Assembly (NCBI GenBank): GCA_015501075.1
Contig: JADNYJ010000191.1
Location: forward strand, 1-64,000
Direction of reading: 5' to 3'
Length of the DNA stretch: 64,000 nucleotides
Origin: Gymnopilus junonius
Lineage: Eukaryota; Basidiomycota; Agaricomycetes; Agaricales; Galerinaceae
Shown here: piece after piece, positions 23,222 through 33,759 of the stretch
How the letters are laid out: the number at the start of each line of letters is the position of its first letter
Position numbering within the stretch: the stretch's first letter is position 1
Program-made: the position numbers and the translations under genes
Notes under the pieces: generated by a model
What the model saw: the letters and a program-made list of their open reading frames with translations, nothing else
Database searches by the model: none
Told to the model about the DNA's origin: nothing

Positions 23222-24540
23222 CTTTTTCCTGATGAAGGAGGATCAGGAAAGACATACCTTTATTTATCCTTTGCCATGCTGTTCGAGGTCAAGAATGGAT
23301 TGTTCTATGTGTTGCTTCAACAGGACTCACTGCTTTGCTTCTCCCTGGAGGTTGAACTGCCCATTCCATGTTCAAAATCCCAATTGACATCAATGAAAGC
23401 TCAATGTGTCATATCCCAAAACAAAGTTTACTTGCCAGTCTCCTTCACTAATGTGGTTGATCATCTGGGATGAGTGCCTTATGAGCAACAAATACTGCTT
23501 TGAAGCCCTTGATCATACTTTGCAGGATATATGAAATAATGATCATGTCATGGGTGGTGTAACATTCATTGCAGGATCAGACTGGCAACAAATCCTACTT
23601 GTAGTCCTGAAAGGCAGATGTGAAGATATCATTGATGCATCTTTCCTGTTCCTATCTCTGGAACAACATCATCATCCTCTGTTTGCAGAAAATTATGCAT
23701 TTAGAAACTTCAAAAATGCAGGCTACCTTTGCTCAATGGCTGTTGGACATCAGTCATGGTCGGCTGAATGATGAGAACCAAACCATCCAACTACCTTCAA
23801 CATTATGCACAACAGATGAAGATGAACTCATCCACTATATCTATGGTGATATGGAACATCTCCCAACAGCACCTCCACCTGAATTCTTTCAACACCATGC
23901 AATATTAGCATCCAGGAATGACAATGTGCATGAACTGAATGAGAGAATCTTGAGTGGAATGAAAGGAGAGGAAATCATCTGCATTGGGAGTAATTTCATT
24001 GAGTATGAACCAGGATGAGACATTGCAGATACTGATCATCAAGTTCCAACAGAATATCTTCAAACACTGATGCCAGTTGGTCTACCTCCAACAATGCTAA
24101 AAATGAAGATTAATTGTCCATTGACTCTCCTGTGTAATCTGGCACCAAATTGAGGGCTGTGTAATGGAACACATCTGATTCTTTTGAATGCAAAGAGTCA
24201 TGTCCTACAAGTCATGATTATTGGCAATGATTTCCATGGACACTTTGAACTCATTCCCCGCATCATGTTGATACTGGAAAACAATATGGGTCTGCCTGTG
24301 CTTTGGAAACATCACCAATTTCCTGTATGATTGGCATATGCAATGATGATCAACAAAGCTCAAGGTCAATCTCTCCAACATGTCAGTATAGATTTATGGC
24401 TGCCTGTTTTTGCACATGGTCAATTGTACGTTGCACTATCATGAGCTACAAATTCTGAAAACATCAAGATTCTTCTTCCCATTGACCACAACAACTACCA
24501 AACTACAAATATTGTGTATCCAGATGTATTAATAGATTGA
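23222..24540 (+). pseudogene. Helitron relic, PIF1-like helicase part
   Basis: This is the second half of the Helitron protein. It opens with the Walker A loop (DEGGSGKTYLY). Later come FAQWLLDISHGRLND, LPSTLCTTDEDELI, FFQHHAILASRNDNVHELN, the domain end with LLNAKSHVLQVMIIG and FHGHFELIPRI, then [14 protein letters not shown] and HGQLYVALS, and the usual C-terminal NIVYPDVLID. Every internal stop is TGA and stands where the family has arginine (for example FPV-stop-LAYAM, VALS-stop-ATN, APN-stop-GLCNGT). The last codon is followed by a TGA at 24538, which may be the true stop. With the 17201 part it makes a nearly full-length but dead Rep/helicase. Confidence 0.87.
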
Positions 24541-24921
24541 CTGATGTCATTTCACTTTTCAAAACATTTCTTTGACTTTTGTCTCAACCCATTCTTTCTT
24601 TTCCTCCATCATTACAATGCTTTTACATAAGTAAAACATTGTTCTTTTAGAGGACGTTCTTGTAATGCTCTGTGATCCTGCAGCATCTCAACATGTCTGC
24701 AATCAGGACAATGGTGTGCTTGTTCAGCTTGGTCTGGCTCTGCAGTCAAGCTGATAGCATGCTTGTCTGGCTTTATCTGGCATATTCTTCTGCCATGTTG
24801 TCTTTTTCTTCAACAAACCATTGGTTCTTGTCATGGCAGTATTCTGTGTTTGTTGTTAAATTTCACTGCTGTGAAACTTATTTTGTATGTATAAATATTA
24901 ATAGGCTTGTTTGGTGGAAAT

Positions 24922-26393
24922 TAGGGTTGCCAAAGTTCAGTTCAGTCCAGTTCTCGACAGATTTTTGAGAACCAAGAACCGAACTTTTAAAAATTTGCCA
25001 GAACCGAACTGGAACTGGACTGAACTTTCAAGAACCAGTTCTTCCAGTTCGGTTCTGTCCAGTTCACAGTTCGGACTGGTGAACCACAAGATTTAAGAAA
25101 AAATGTATATATTCTAGTCTAAAAAGTCAATACAACAGCCTAAGAAGTAAATATACAGGATGGGGGCAATCAAGACAACATCACTGGGTAGTGGTCACCA
25201 CTGCAATGATGTTGTGGAGGTCCCAATGTCCCCTACACTGACATAATGGGTTCTGCATCGACATAAGGGCACTTGATACAATGTTGCGGGGTGGTGGCAG
25301 TGTCCACAATGACCAAAGACATTGTGGGGTTGCGATGACCCCTACACCAATGCGGTGGGTTTCCGGTCATGTCCACAATGATGCTGCACAGTTGCAATGG
25401 CCCGGGTGGGTGCCATGGTCGAATGTGAGCTCACCTGGTTGAGCAAAGGTGAGGGTGGTGGGGCCAGACCGACAGCAGTAGAAAAGGTGGAGGGGGGCGG
25501 CCGTCCTCCAAGCTCAATGCCATGTGAGGTGAAAAAGCAGAGAGGTAGGGTGGCGGCGGCATAGGAGGGAGGCTGACACATCACCTCTGGCTCACTTTTC
25601 AATGCGAGGGAGGTGGTGGTGGATGTGGGGATGAGAGCGGTGGCAGTGCAAGCAGATTCTACCTCCAACTCGCTCTTGTTAATGAGGGAGGTAGGATGGG
25701 CCAGCTAGATGGCCATTTCTGTCAAACAAAACAGAAAAGACATCATTAGTGCATTCTCAAGTGAAAAAAAGAAGAACGTGGACATACGTGGACAGCCTCC
25801 CTCTTCAAGGGTCCCCGCTTGTTGTATCTCCACCCCCCGATCCTTCAATGGTTGGCCAAAAACAACCTGAAAAGAAAAGCAAGGTCAGTAAATTTGGCAG
25901 AAAAGGGATAGGAAGATAAAATGTGCTCATGATGGATATGCGAGCACGTTCTGGACGTACTTTATGTGCCTGTACCAGCTCACATCCTCATCTGAGGGAG
26001 GGACAATGCGGAGTGATGAGAAAAAGAGGGAGACGAAGGTGGATGGGTGACGGATGGAAGGTGGATGTAGTGATGGAGTGAGAGGTTCTATGGATGGTCG
26101 TTTTAAGCTCCGACTCAAATTAGGATCACATCAATGCAGCATCAACTTGCGAAACACTCAATATTTCGACTTTCCGTGCTTCATTTGGTGCTACAAAAAT
26201 TGCAATATCCATGGCTAAATGTTTGGTTCGAACCAGTTTGAACCCGGTTCTCAGAAATCTCAAATTTTGAGAACTGAGAACTGAACCTACTCAGCCCACG
26301 GCCAGACTGAACGGAACTGAACCTGAACTGTTGGTCCGGTTCAGCTGGTTCGGGTTTGAACTGTCAGTTCAGAACTGAACTTCGGCAACCCTA
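24922..26393. mobile_element. hAT-like non-autonomous element, family A, copy 2
   Basis: The element is 1472 bp, with TAGGGTTGCCAAAGTTCAG at the left and CTTCGGCAACCCTA at the right, flanked by the 8-bp duplication GTGGAAAT (24914-24921 and 26394-26401). The inverted copy of the host segment at about 40170 has a single uninterrupted ATGGAAATAT at the same point, a natural empty site. Internal sequence resembles copy 1 (GT-rich, CACCTC(T/C)GGCTCACTTTTCAATGCG blocks) and encodes no transposase. Confidence 0.93.
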
Positions 26394-26524
26394 GTGGAAA
26401 TATCTTTTTGTAAGATGGCTGTGAATGGAGCCCTAGTGTAAGGTGGTTATATTTAGATTCAGATTATTTTTAAATGCTGCATCTTGTCTGCTGATATATA
26501 ATAAGTTACAAGGGCTGCTGGACC

Positions 26525-27112
26525 TAGTGTTTGAAAGTCCAGTCCAGTCTGGTTTTTGGGTGCCCAAGGACCCTAACTGAGACTGAGACCAGTTGGGTAA
26601 AATTAGAAATGTCTAAATAACTGGACCAGACTGCAACTAACTGGTCTTGATTGGTCTTGTGCAGTTATTTGCAGTTATATAACTGGTTTTAACTGGTTAC
26701 AGTTATGACCAGTTTTTTTTGGCATAAATAATTGTCTCATAGTGTAAACTAAATGAATCACATTTTTTGCGGTCAAAATGAGCCCAAGAACATCACAAAT
26801 GGTTGAGAAATGATAAAATTAGAGCAGATTCAATGATTTTGCAAGTATTGCTATAACTTTTTTGATTCTCAACCGAATTTTACGTTTTTTGGGTCGTTCA
26901 AAAGCTATAATATGTGGGTATAATCGTGCAAAATTTCAGGATTTTATGACCAGTTTAAGTGGTTACAAAAATTCTAAAATCTAGACTAACTGCTAACTGG
27001 ATGGACTGCAGTTTACAGTTACAATGGTTAGTATATTTTGTGGTTAGCATTGGTTAAAGTCCAGTTTGGTCTTGGTTAATTTCCAGTTAATTAACTGGAC
27101 TTCCAAACACTA
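26525..27112. mobile_element. hAT-like MITE, family B, copy 1
   Basis: A 588-bp unit with termini TAGTGTTTGAAAGTCCAG and CTGGACTTCCAAACACTA, flanked by the 8-bp duplication GCTGGACC (26517-26524 and 27113-27120). The interior is rich in AACTGG/CCAGTT repeats and has no coding capacity. A truncated copy is present, inverted, at about 39460-40008, so it entered before the larger segment was duplicated. Confidence 0.9.
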
Positions 27113-27657
27113 GCTGGACCCCTCAAGCTCTGGCACCTATTTATTTGATAGTTTTAGTACAGCTGTACCATTGTACCCTGAATCTCTTATCTTATGTATA
27201 TACATGAACAACTATATCAATATCTGCATCAAAGGACTTGACAATACTGTCATGAAAACTTTATCCTAATGCATTCTCATCATCAGATTATTGAACCAGA
27301 GTCTGTTAAGAAATTGAGTAGTGTGTGGCAAAAGGCAGCTATATTTAGATTTGACTTATTATTAGTATCCAGAGCTGGGTATGTGATTATATCAGCAGTG
27401 TTCCTCTGCTGCTTATATAATCTAATATCTGTGCCAAGGTACTATCAGATTTGCTGTTCAAGGTGTGTTTTATTTTATTCTGAAGGGCATATATTTAAAA
27501 TTTACCTATTATCATATATAGGTGGTCTAATACTATTATATGCATTCTAATACTATTTGCGAAGCAGGAAAAGCATTGTCCTGCCATGCGAAGCAGTGGC
27601 TCACTAAAACAAGTTATGATCACCACCTATGCTACTCTCTCTGGCATTGTTGTCCTC

Positions 27658-29245
27658 TAGGAATGCCATAAAATGGAGCCTGATGAGCCCAAGAAGTGCA
27701 AGAATCTTTTGTTTGATGCTGATATATTTGTCTCAGATCCTGGCCATGATGCTTCACCTGCTGTTGGACTTTTCATGTACTTTAATGAAGATGATAAAGA
27801 TTTCACAAAAAAAACATTTCTAACATGCTTCTGTATCATTAATGTAAGTTCTCTGCATTACAGAAAATATAAGCACTTATTGTCAATAGATCTCAAAGAT
27901 GCCTAGCAAAGATTTTATGCCAAGGAACCTGTACAGTGAAGGGATGTCTATGAAGGATTATTCTTTTATTGGCAACATCATACAGGTGATTTAAACATTT
28001 TTGTTCTGTAGCATTTTTCATATATTAAATTCATATCAGCTCATACCAGCAGGACATGGAGTGGATGCCAAAAACACACCTTATCTATCCTTGATAGCCC
28101 CAGTGATCAACCAAGACCCTGAGAGATGAACTTATGATCTCTGCCCAGAACCATGGTTAAAGATTCCCCACAGAAACGTAGCATTCCCACTTCAAGGCAC
28201 TGTTCCAGATACTCCTCACTGGGGTAATCTGCTAAAACCTGGGAATGGAGCATACATTGGAATGGGAGGTTGGTTGACATCCATTGAACATACTGATGAT
28301 GGAACCATCAAGAAATTTGATATCCAAATTGAACGAATCACCTTATTAGGGTTGTTCAGAGTAGACGATTTCGACTTGATTTCGAGTTGATTTCGAGTTG
28401 ATTTCGATTTGATTTGAGCTTTGATTTCAATGTCGGCAAGTGCGGCAGTGAGAGTGATTGATCCGACAGAAGGTCTCGGCATCAGCACGTGCACATAAAC
28501 AAAGTGGCACGTCATGTGCCCTCCATGATCGATAACGCCTGCAGGTACAGATGATAATCTCGACACTTTTCTTTGCTTTCCTCCCCCCGTTAGGCATGCC
28601 AAACCAGACAAACAGGCAGCAGGCGGCAGATGGACGTTCTGGAGGTGATCTTGAAGAATCTGTTTCTGAGTCGGCATGGGTATATGAGGGGTATATCGCA
28701 GCGATTCAGGGTGGGTAATGTGTCTAATTGAAGCTGTCAAAGAGTACGTATGCATCTCCCTGTGCATGCAGCGCATTCAAGCTCCGCTGTTTGTTGATCA
28801 AAGCAGTCGCAGCCATCTCGGAATTATGCGAGCACGGCCGCACTTGCCGACATTGAAATCAAAGCTGAAATCAAATCGAAATCAACTCGAAATCAAGTTG
28901 AAATCATCTACTCTGAACAACCCTATTAGATCACCAGAATGCTCCCATTCCAAAACAGAAAGATATTTCTGCTCTTTTCCCTTTCTGATTCTTCAGAGAA
29001 TGAACCCTCCCTTGATAGCACCTCCCAAAGATGAAGGAAGTGGACACCATTCAAAAAGATTCAATTTCTTCACATCTGTCAACCATGATCATAGCATGGA
29101 GGCTGAGGCCAGCCCTTCATTCACCACTCATGATTCTCCTAAACTGCCTGAAGAAGAAGAAGGTTCTGGAGATGCTAAAGAAAAAGAAGGTTCCAGAGAT
29201 AAATATGGCAATATTTCAGCATCTACTCTAGAATCTAAAAATTAA
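27658..29245 (+). pseudogene. Decayed intron-containing gene of unknown function
   Basis: I do not recognise a function. Reading across likely introns gives ECHKMEPDEPKKCKNLLFDAD, IFVSDPGHDASPAVGLFMYF, then MPSKDFMPRNLYSEGMSMKDYSFIGNIIQ (27901-27990). After an intron ending at about 28037 come LIPAGHGVDAKNTPYLSLIAPVI and NVAFPLQGTVPDTPHWGNLLKPG, and a polar acidic tail to a stop near 29243. A TGA replaces arginine in QDPE-stop-TYDLCPEPW. The fold-back element at 28349 interrupts it between QIERITL and RSPECSHS. Similar proteins occur as repeated genes in basidiomycete genomes, which suggests transposon cargo or an accessory gene. That link is inference. Confidence 0.55.
28349..28923. mobile_element. 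Fold-back (long inverted repeat) element
   Basis: About 90-bp terminal inverted repeats begin GGGTTGTTCAGAGTAGA and contain repeats of TTGATTTCGAG; the right arm ends TCTACTCTGAACAACCC. The left arm has one extra TTGATTTCGAG unit. TATTA stands on both sides (28344-28348 and 28924-28928), so the duplication is either TA or TATTA. The 380-bp centre has no gene. It sits inside the decayed gene at 27658-29245 and its CG dinucleotides are well kept, so it is younger than that gene's decay. Confidence 0.8.
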
Positions 29246-29502
29246 AAGTTACCATTTCAATTTGTATTTGTATCTGACATGATTAGAAATTTGATAACTT
29301 GACAAATAACTTTTAGCAGCAAGAGAGCATGTGAAGCACATGACCATGCTAGTATAAAGTATTCACAGGAGGCTGCAAGGTAGGCTCGCTTCGTACTCTG
29401 AATTTTTGGTGCATAGTTTAAAAAATGTCACATTGCTGGGTATCTATGTGCAAATCTTTACTTTCTTACACACAGTGCATTTTTCACATTTCTGACAGGA
29501 TC

Positions 29503-30078
29503 TAGTGTTTGGAAGTTAGGTTAGTTAACTGGAAAATAACTGAGACCTAACTGGACTGTAACTGCAAATAACTGGACTGCAGTTAGCAGTTAGTCAAGTT
29601 TGAACTTCGAGTAACCAGTTATTTTGCAGTTAACTAACTGGTTAGTGACTGGTTATAACTGGTTATTGGTAGCCCATATTTTTCCCTTCAAAACAACCCC
29701 AAGACCGACAAAAATGGATAAAAATTGGCCAAGTTATTGTCAAATCTGTGAATTTTAGATCAAAGTGCCAGTTTCTATGTAATAAAATCATAACTCTGTC
29801 AATTCTTAACCAAATTTAACATTCTTTGGGTCGTTAGGAAACTAAAATGTATTACTACAACTAATACTGAGTGCTAAATACCTGGTTACTATCAGTTATA
29901 ACCAGTTTTTAAAGTTTCTGGTTATAACTAGTTAGTAACTGCAAATAACTGGTTTTTGGCAGTTATATGTGGTCCGGTTAGGTTATTTCGGGTCTCGGGG
30001 TAAAGGCTAACCAGTATCAACCACGGTTAGCGACCCTGGGACCCCAATAACCAGACCTAACTGGACTTTCAAACACTA
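29503..30078. mobile_element. hAT-like MITE, family B, copy 2
   Basis: A 576-bp unit with TAGTGTTTGGAAGTTAGG at the left and GGACTTTCAAACACTA at the right, flanked by the 8-bp duplication ACAGGATC (29495-29502 and 30079-30086). It has the same CCAGTTA-rich interior as copy 1 but is clearly diverged. No coding capacity. Confidence 0.9.
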
Positions 30079-30329
30079 ACAGGATCAGCATCATAATGCA
30101 TTGATATTCTCGTTTTCTGTAGGCCTGACAATGAAATCTTCCACACACAAGCTGCATCATTGCTAATCATGCACTCAAGGGGGAATATGAATGGTGAGTG
30201 GTCAAGTTATTCTTGAGGGAGGATTTATTCTCAGTCTCACAGTAAGAGGCATGGTGAAGTTGTTGAAAGGAATAGGACAAGTTTCTGGGTGAGGAGATTG
30301 GGATATCCAGATTTGGAAATGGCACCCCC

Positions 30330-30804
30330 TGTTAAGTTCTCGACGAAAGGAAGGGCGGAGTAGGCAGAGGAGATCCACGTCGGAGCTACGTCGGAGTACG
30401 TCGGTGTCGGAGTTGGTCTTAGCGTAACGTATGTAGACGTAGGGTTGAGACTTCAGCTTCAACGTGTGTGTTGCGCTCCGTTGTCTGGACGTTGTCTCGA
30501 ATTTCGGAGTCGGATCGGAACGAGAGAGCGGAGTAGAGAGCGTGGATTGATTAACGAACAATATACGAACTAAGGTACCTAATAATAGTTCTAAGGTTTT
30601 TATACTACGGAGGAAACTAAGCGGAGACCGTATGTGTACTAGTGAGCAGGCAGACGTGTAAGTTACTCTGCACTACTCAGAGTTGACTAGCTACATGTAA
30701 TCTAAGTGTCTACATGTTCCAGGACTTGTAGTACTTCGAGGGGATCATGAGGTCGGAGTTCGTATAGTCGGAGATCGGAGTTGGTCGGAGGCGCGTATAT
30801 AACA
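30330..30804 (-). mobile_element. Solo LTR of the gypsy-2 family, CpG-rich
   Basis: A 475-bp copy of the gypsy-2 LTR in reverse orientation, from TGTTAAGTTC to TATATAACA, flanked by CCCCC on both sides (30325-30329 and 30805-30809). It keeps CG at many sites where the LTRs at 44124 and 49635 have TG or CA. It is therefore either a more recent arrival or has escaped the C-to-T change. Confidence 0.9.
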
Positions 30805-30834
30805 CCCCCCTGATACGCATTGTGTCGTGTCTCA

Positions 30835-30925
30835 TACTGGAGTTGCACAATTCCCACTATCATCACGAGCCAGTCACATGATGTCACATACACACCATGG
30901 TCACATTTCTTGATACATCAAGATT
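30835..30925 (+). repeat. Left terminal inverted repeat candidate of the DDE-type element
   Basis: About 85 bp here align without gaps to the reverse complement of 43885-43975. Matching blocks are TGG(A/T)G, TGCA(T/C)AAT, CAGTCACATG and TTTCTTGA(T/G)ACAT. Identity by eye is about 60-65 percent. The pair brackets the broken DDE-type gene, which is what terminal repeats of that element would do. I cannot fix the outermost base or a target duplication. Confidence 0.45.
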
Positions 30926-31791
30926 CCATGAGTTCTTGACTGTTTCCCTCCATTTTTTCTGCAGAATGTAGATAATATAACATGTATAATATATAAAAAC
31001 AACTTTAAAGTTTGAAAAAAACAAATATGAGTGCAAATTACAGTACTATAGCAGAATTCTCTGCTGTATTCAATTACGCCATCTCCTCCTCCTCTGACAA
31101 CTCACTTTCCCAATCTTCCTCCTTGTCTTCCACATCTTCTAAGCCTTCAAAATATTCTCCTTCACTTTTTTCATCATTTCCAATCTTCCATTTTCCCTCA
31201 GAATACAAATCAATTGCATCTGAGAGTGCACTGCATATCCCTGCAACCAAAGTTGGCAAAGGTCCCTGCTGCAGATTTGGGGCACCAGCACTCTTGAAGA
31301 TCTTCAGCTGATCCTTTAAGGCCATAGTGCTACAACCTTCTCCTTGTTGAGAATGATATTTGATTCTGCAATTTGTGCTGCAGTTTCCCTTGCTTTCTGC
31401 TCCTGAGCCTCCTTGTGTATAGTTTTCTCTGCCTGTCACTTGTCACAAAATTCAACAAGCTCCTTGCAATGCTGCCTCTCTTCACCATTAGAATTTTGAG
31501 CCAGTGCATAAATGTAACAGTAATCTTCCTCCTTTGTAAATTTTGCAGCCATGAATGCTTGTGTGTTGTTCCAGAAAAACATTGATAAAGCATTATGGCT
31601 GAGAAGTGTGAGCTATGGTTGATATCACATAAGATGCGGAATGCTCCTAGAGCACCCTCATTTTCATCATTGGTAGCAGGCATCCATGCAAGCTCTCTCT
31701 CCTCTGCAGTTGCCTCATCAATCAATCCACCTGGTGCAAATTCAGATGTAAAGTGCTCCCATGTCTCTGCTGCTCCTTTAAAAAAAGCAAG

Positions 31792-32228
31792 TGTTAGACT
31801 TTAATGATAGAACCTAATCTGATAAGATAAGGTCTAGCGTAGTGGTCATAGAGATCAGTTCAATGAAGTCACTTTAGGTATTGTCTTCAACAGAAGAATG
31901 CCTAAGGGTTCAAGTTTGCTCTGGTTGTTACAAGAGATGTATATTCTCAAGAACAAGCTAAGGAATACAGTAGACTAGCTACAGTTTATATACTATTTGT
32001 GGTTAATGTTAATATAAATCAAATGATAATAAAACAGGGGAATGAAGGGATGATCATCACGGTGGAAGGGTGATGATCAAAAGAAGATTGTCCACATATG
32101 TAAGAGCAAGAATGATCATCTTGCAAGGCAAAGATGATCATGATGGAAATGTATAAATAATAAATTGTTCAACAAATGATAAGAGAAAAGAGAGGCATGA
32201 TAAGATAAGAGAAATGGGAATCATAACA
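31792..32228 (-). repeat. Gypsy-1 3' LTR
   Basis: A 437-bp LTR with TGTTA/TAACA ends, complete. It matches 38710..39149 almost throughout, with several short indels in the GATGATCATC-rich part. It is bordered outside by GCAAG and inside by the purine tract. Confidence 0.9.
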
Positions 32229-32284
32229 TTACCCCCTTACTAAGAATTGAAGCCCCTGGCTTCAATAATGAGGCTCACCAGTCA

Positions 32285-33725
32285 TGTTGTTCTCAGCCTC
32301 TGGTCCCTGCCAACTATCTTGCCAGGTGTCATACCAGTCATTTGGCATGTTGTCGATATTGTCGATGTGCACCAGTTGTTCTGCAGTAAATTCATAGGCA
32401 TATCCTACAAACTCCCCGTCACTGTGTCAGATCAGTCATTGACTACAGTTGATCATGTTGTGGCCAGGGCAGTACTGGCAGCAGTGGCAGCAGCAGTAAT
32501 GATGGCAGTCAGCCTGCCAGTGGTTCATGCTGCTGCATGTGAAGCAGCATCATTGCAGGCTTGGTCGAGTGTGAGGGCTCAGTTGAGTTGGGTGGAAAGG
32601 AGTCTAGAGTCTGGCTGGTAATGAAGGAGGTATGAAGTAGGCAGGAGGTGTGTCTCTGGCAGCGTTCTGGGCAGAGGTCATCTGCAAGGTGGCAAGGGTT
32701 CACCTGTGGGGGATGGTGATGGAAAGAGTGGTTGGGGGTGGAGTAGCGGGGCATGTCGGAAGGGGTCCTGGGGTTCAATTGTCAATTGAGACAGTGTTGA
32801 TGAATCATTCATTGCAAGGAGGAATGGGCAGGTAGGTATGGAGGGGGACATTGTAAGTGGAGGGAGAGGAAATGGTTCCTCTCCAGACCTGATGGCCGAG
32901 GTGGCAGCAGAAGGACATTCTCCTCATCGCCTGCTACTGATGAGAAGAGGTTCAATGACTCTTTCAAGTCGATGGTGCATGAGGGTCTCAAATGTCTGGA
33001 GGGACTTCATTTGAGAGGTTTTGACAATCTCACGGTGTTGATCAGTACAATTGACCTCATGTTTGAATTGGCAGAGAGTATCCCTAAGGAAAGGATCATT
33101 CTGGAGGACTTCAAGGGCAGTGGAGTAGCGGTGGGGGTGTTTCAGGAACTGGGCAAGTTCCTTGTGGGTCAACTGTTGGAAGTCAATGAAATCTAGTAAA
33201 TTAAGAAAATCCTTGACAGAGTGGACAGGAGTATGTACCATCAGGATGGGAGGAGGGTATCAGGTGGAAGGAGCATCATTGGGGTCAGATGAGTCAGAAG
33301 AAGAGTCCATCTGGGAGAGATGGACTTGGATTTTGGAGTGAGAAGAGGAGGGAGCAGAAGCAAAGGCATGGGTATGAGAGTAGACAGAGGGCATTTCGAT
33401 GTAGTAGAGGTGGGATTCAAGTTTGGGTTCAAGTTGAACTCAAAACTTGGTTGATTTTGCCTTCTTAAGTGTTTTCCGAAGTTCCTTTTCTGTCTTCTTC
33501 AGCTCCTGTTTCACTAGTCTTTGGGGGATGGGAGTGGACAGTTTGACAGTGTTCTGGGCTGTGAGGTATCGGTATTGATCACTCCACAGCCAGTTCATGT
33601 CTGGGTCTTGGTAAAAGACTGGGAATTCAATCTTCTTTATCTTTTGATCCCAATCAGGATCTGGTATGGTACTGATCATCACAGGTTGTTTGAGCAGAGG
33701 AGGAGGAGGGAACAATGCAGATTTG
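32285..33725 (-). pseudogene. Gypsy-1 region downstream of the chromodomain with extra sense-strand frames
   Basis: Between the chromodomain and the 3' LTR the element has about 1.4 kb of further coding-like sequence on its sense strand. It includes a 105-residue frame (33241-32924: FQQLTHKELAQFLKHPHRYS, LQNDPFLRDTL) and a frame at 33715-33440 with a lysine-rich end. Neither resembles a known retroelement domain. It may be the C-terminal extension of Pol or a separate accessory protein. Function unknown. Confidence 0.45.
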
Positions 33726-33759
33726 ACTCATTTCAAGAGGGAAGGCATGGTGTTCTGAT

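Larger units (their letters stand above)
24612..27613. mobile_element. Repeat element, left copy (inverted relative of 39150-40473)
   Basis: Apart from two hAT-like insertions, this segment is the reverse complement of 39150-40473. It runs from TTACAATGCTTTTAC at the left to CACTAAAACAAG at the right. Without the family A insertion it is about 1.5 kb; the other copy is about 200 bp shorter through an internal deletion matching roughly 27056-27320. An ACAATGCTTTT motif is 3 nt from one end and is found inverted about 30 nt from the other, an asymmetric subterminal inverted repeat. No protein is encoded. See the finding on a possible Helentron-type element. Confidence 0.75.
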
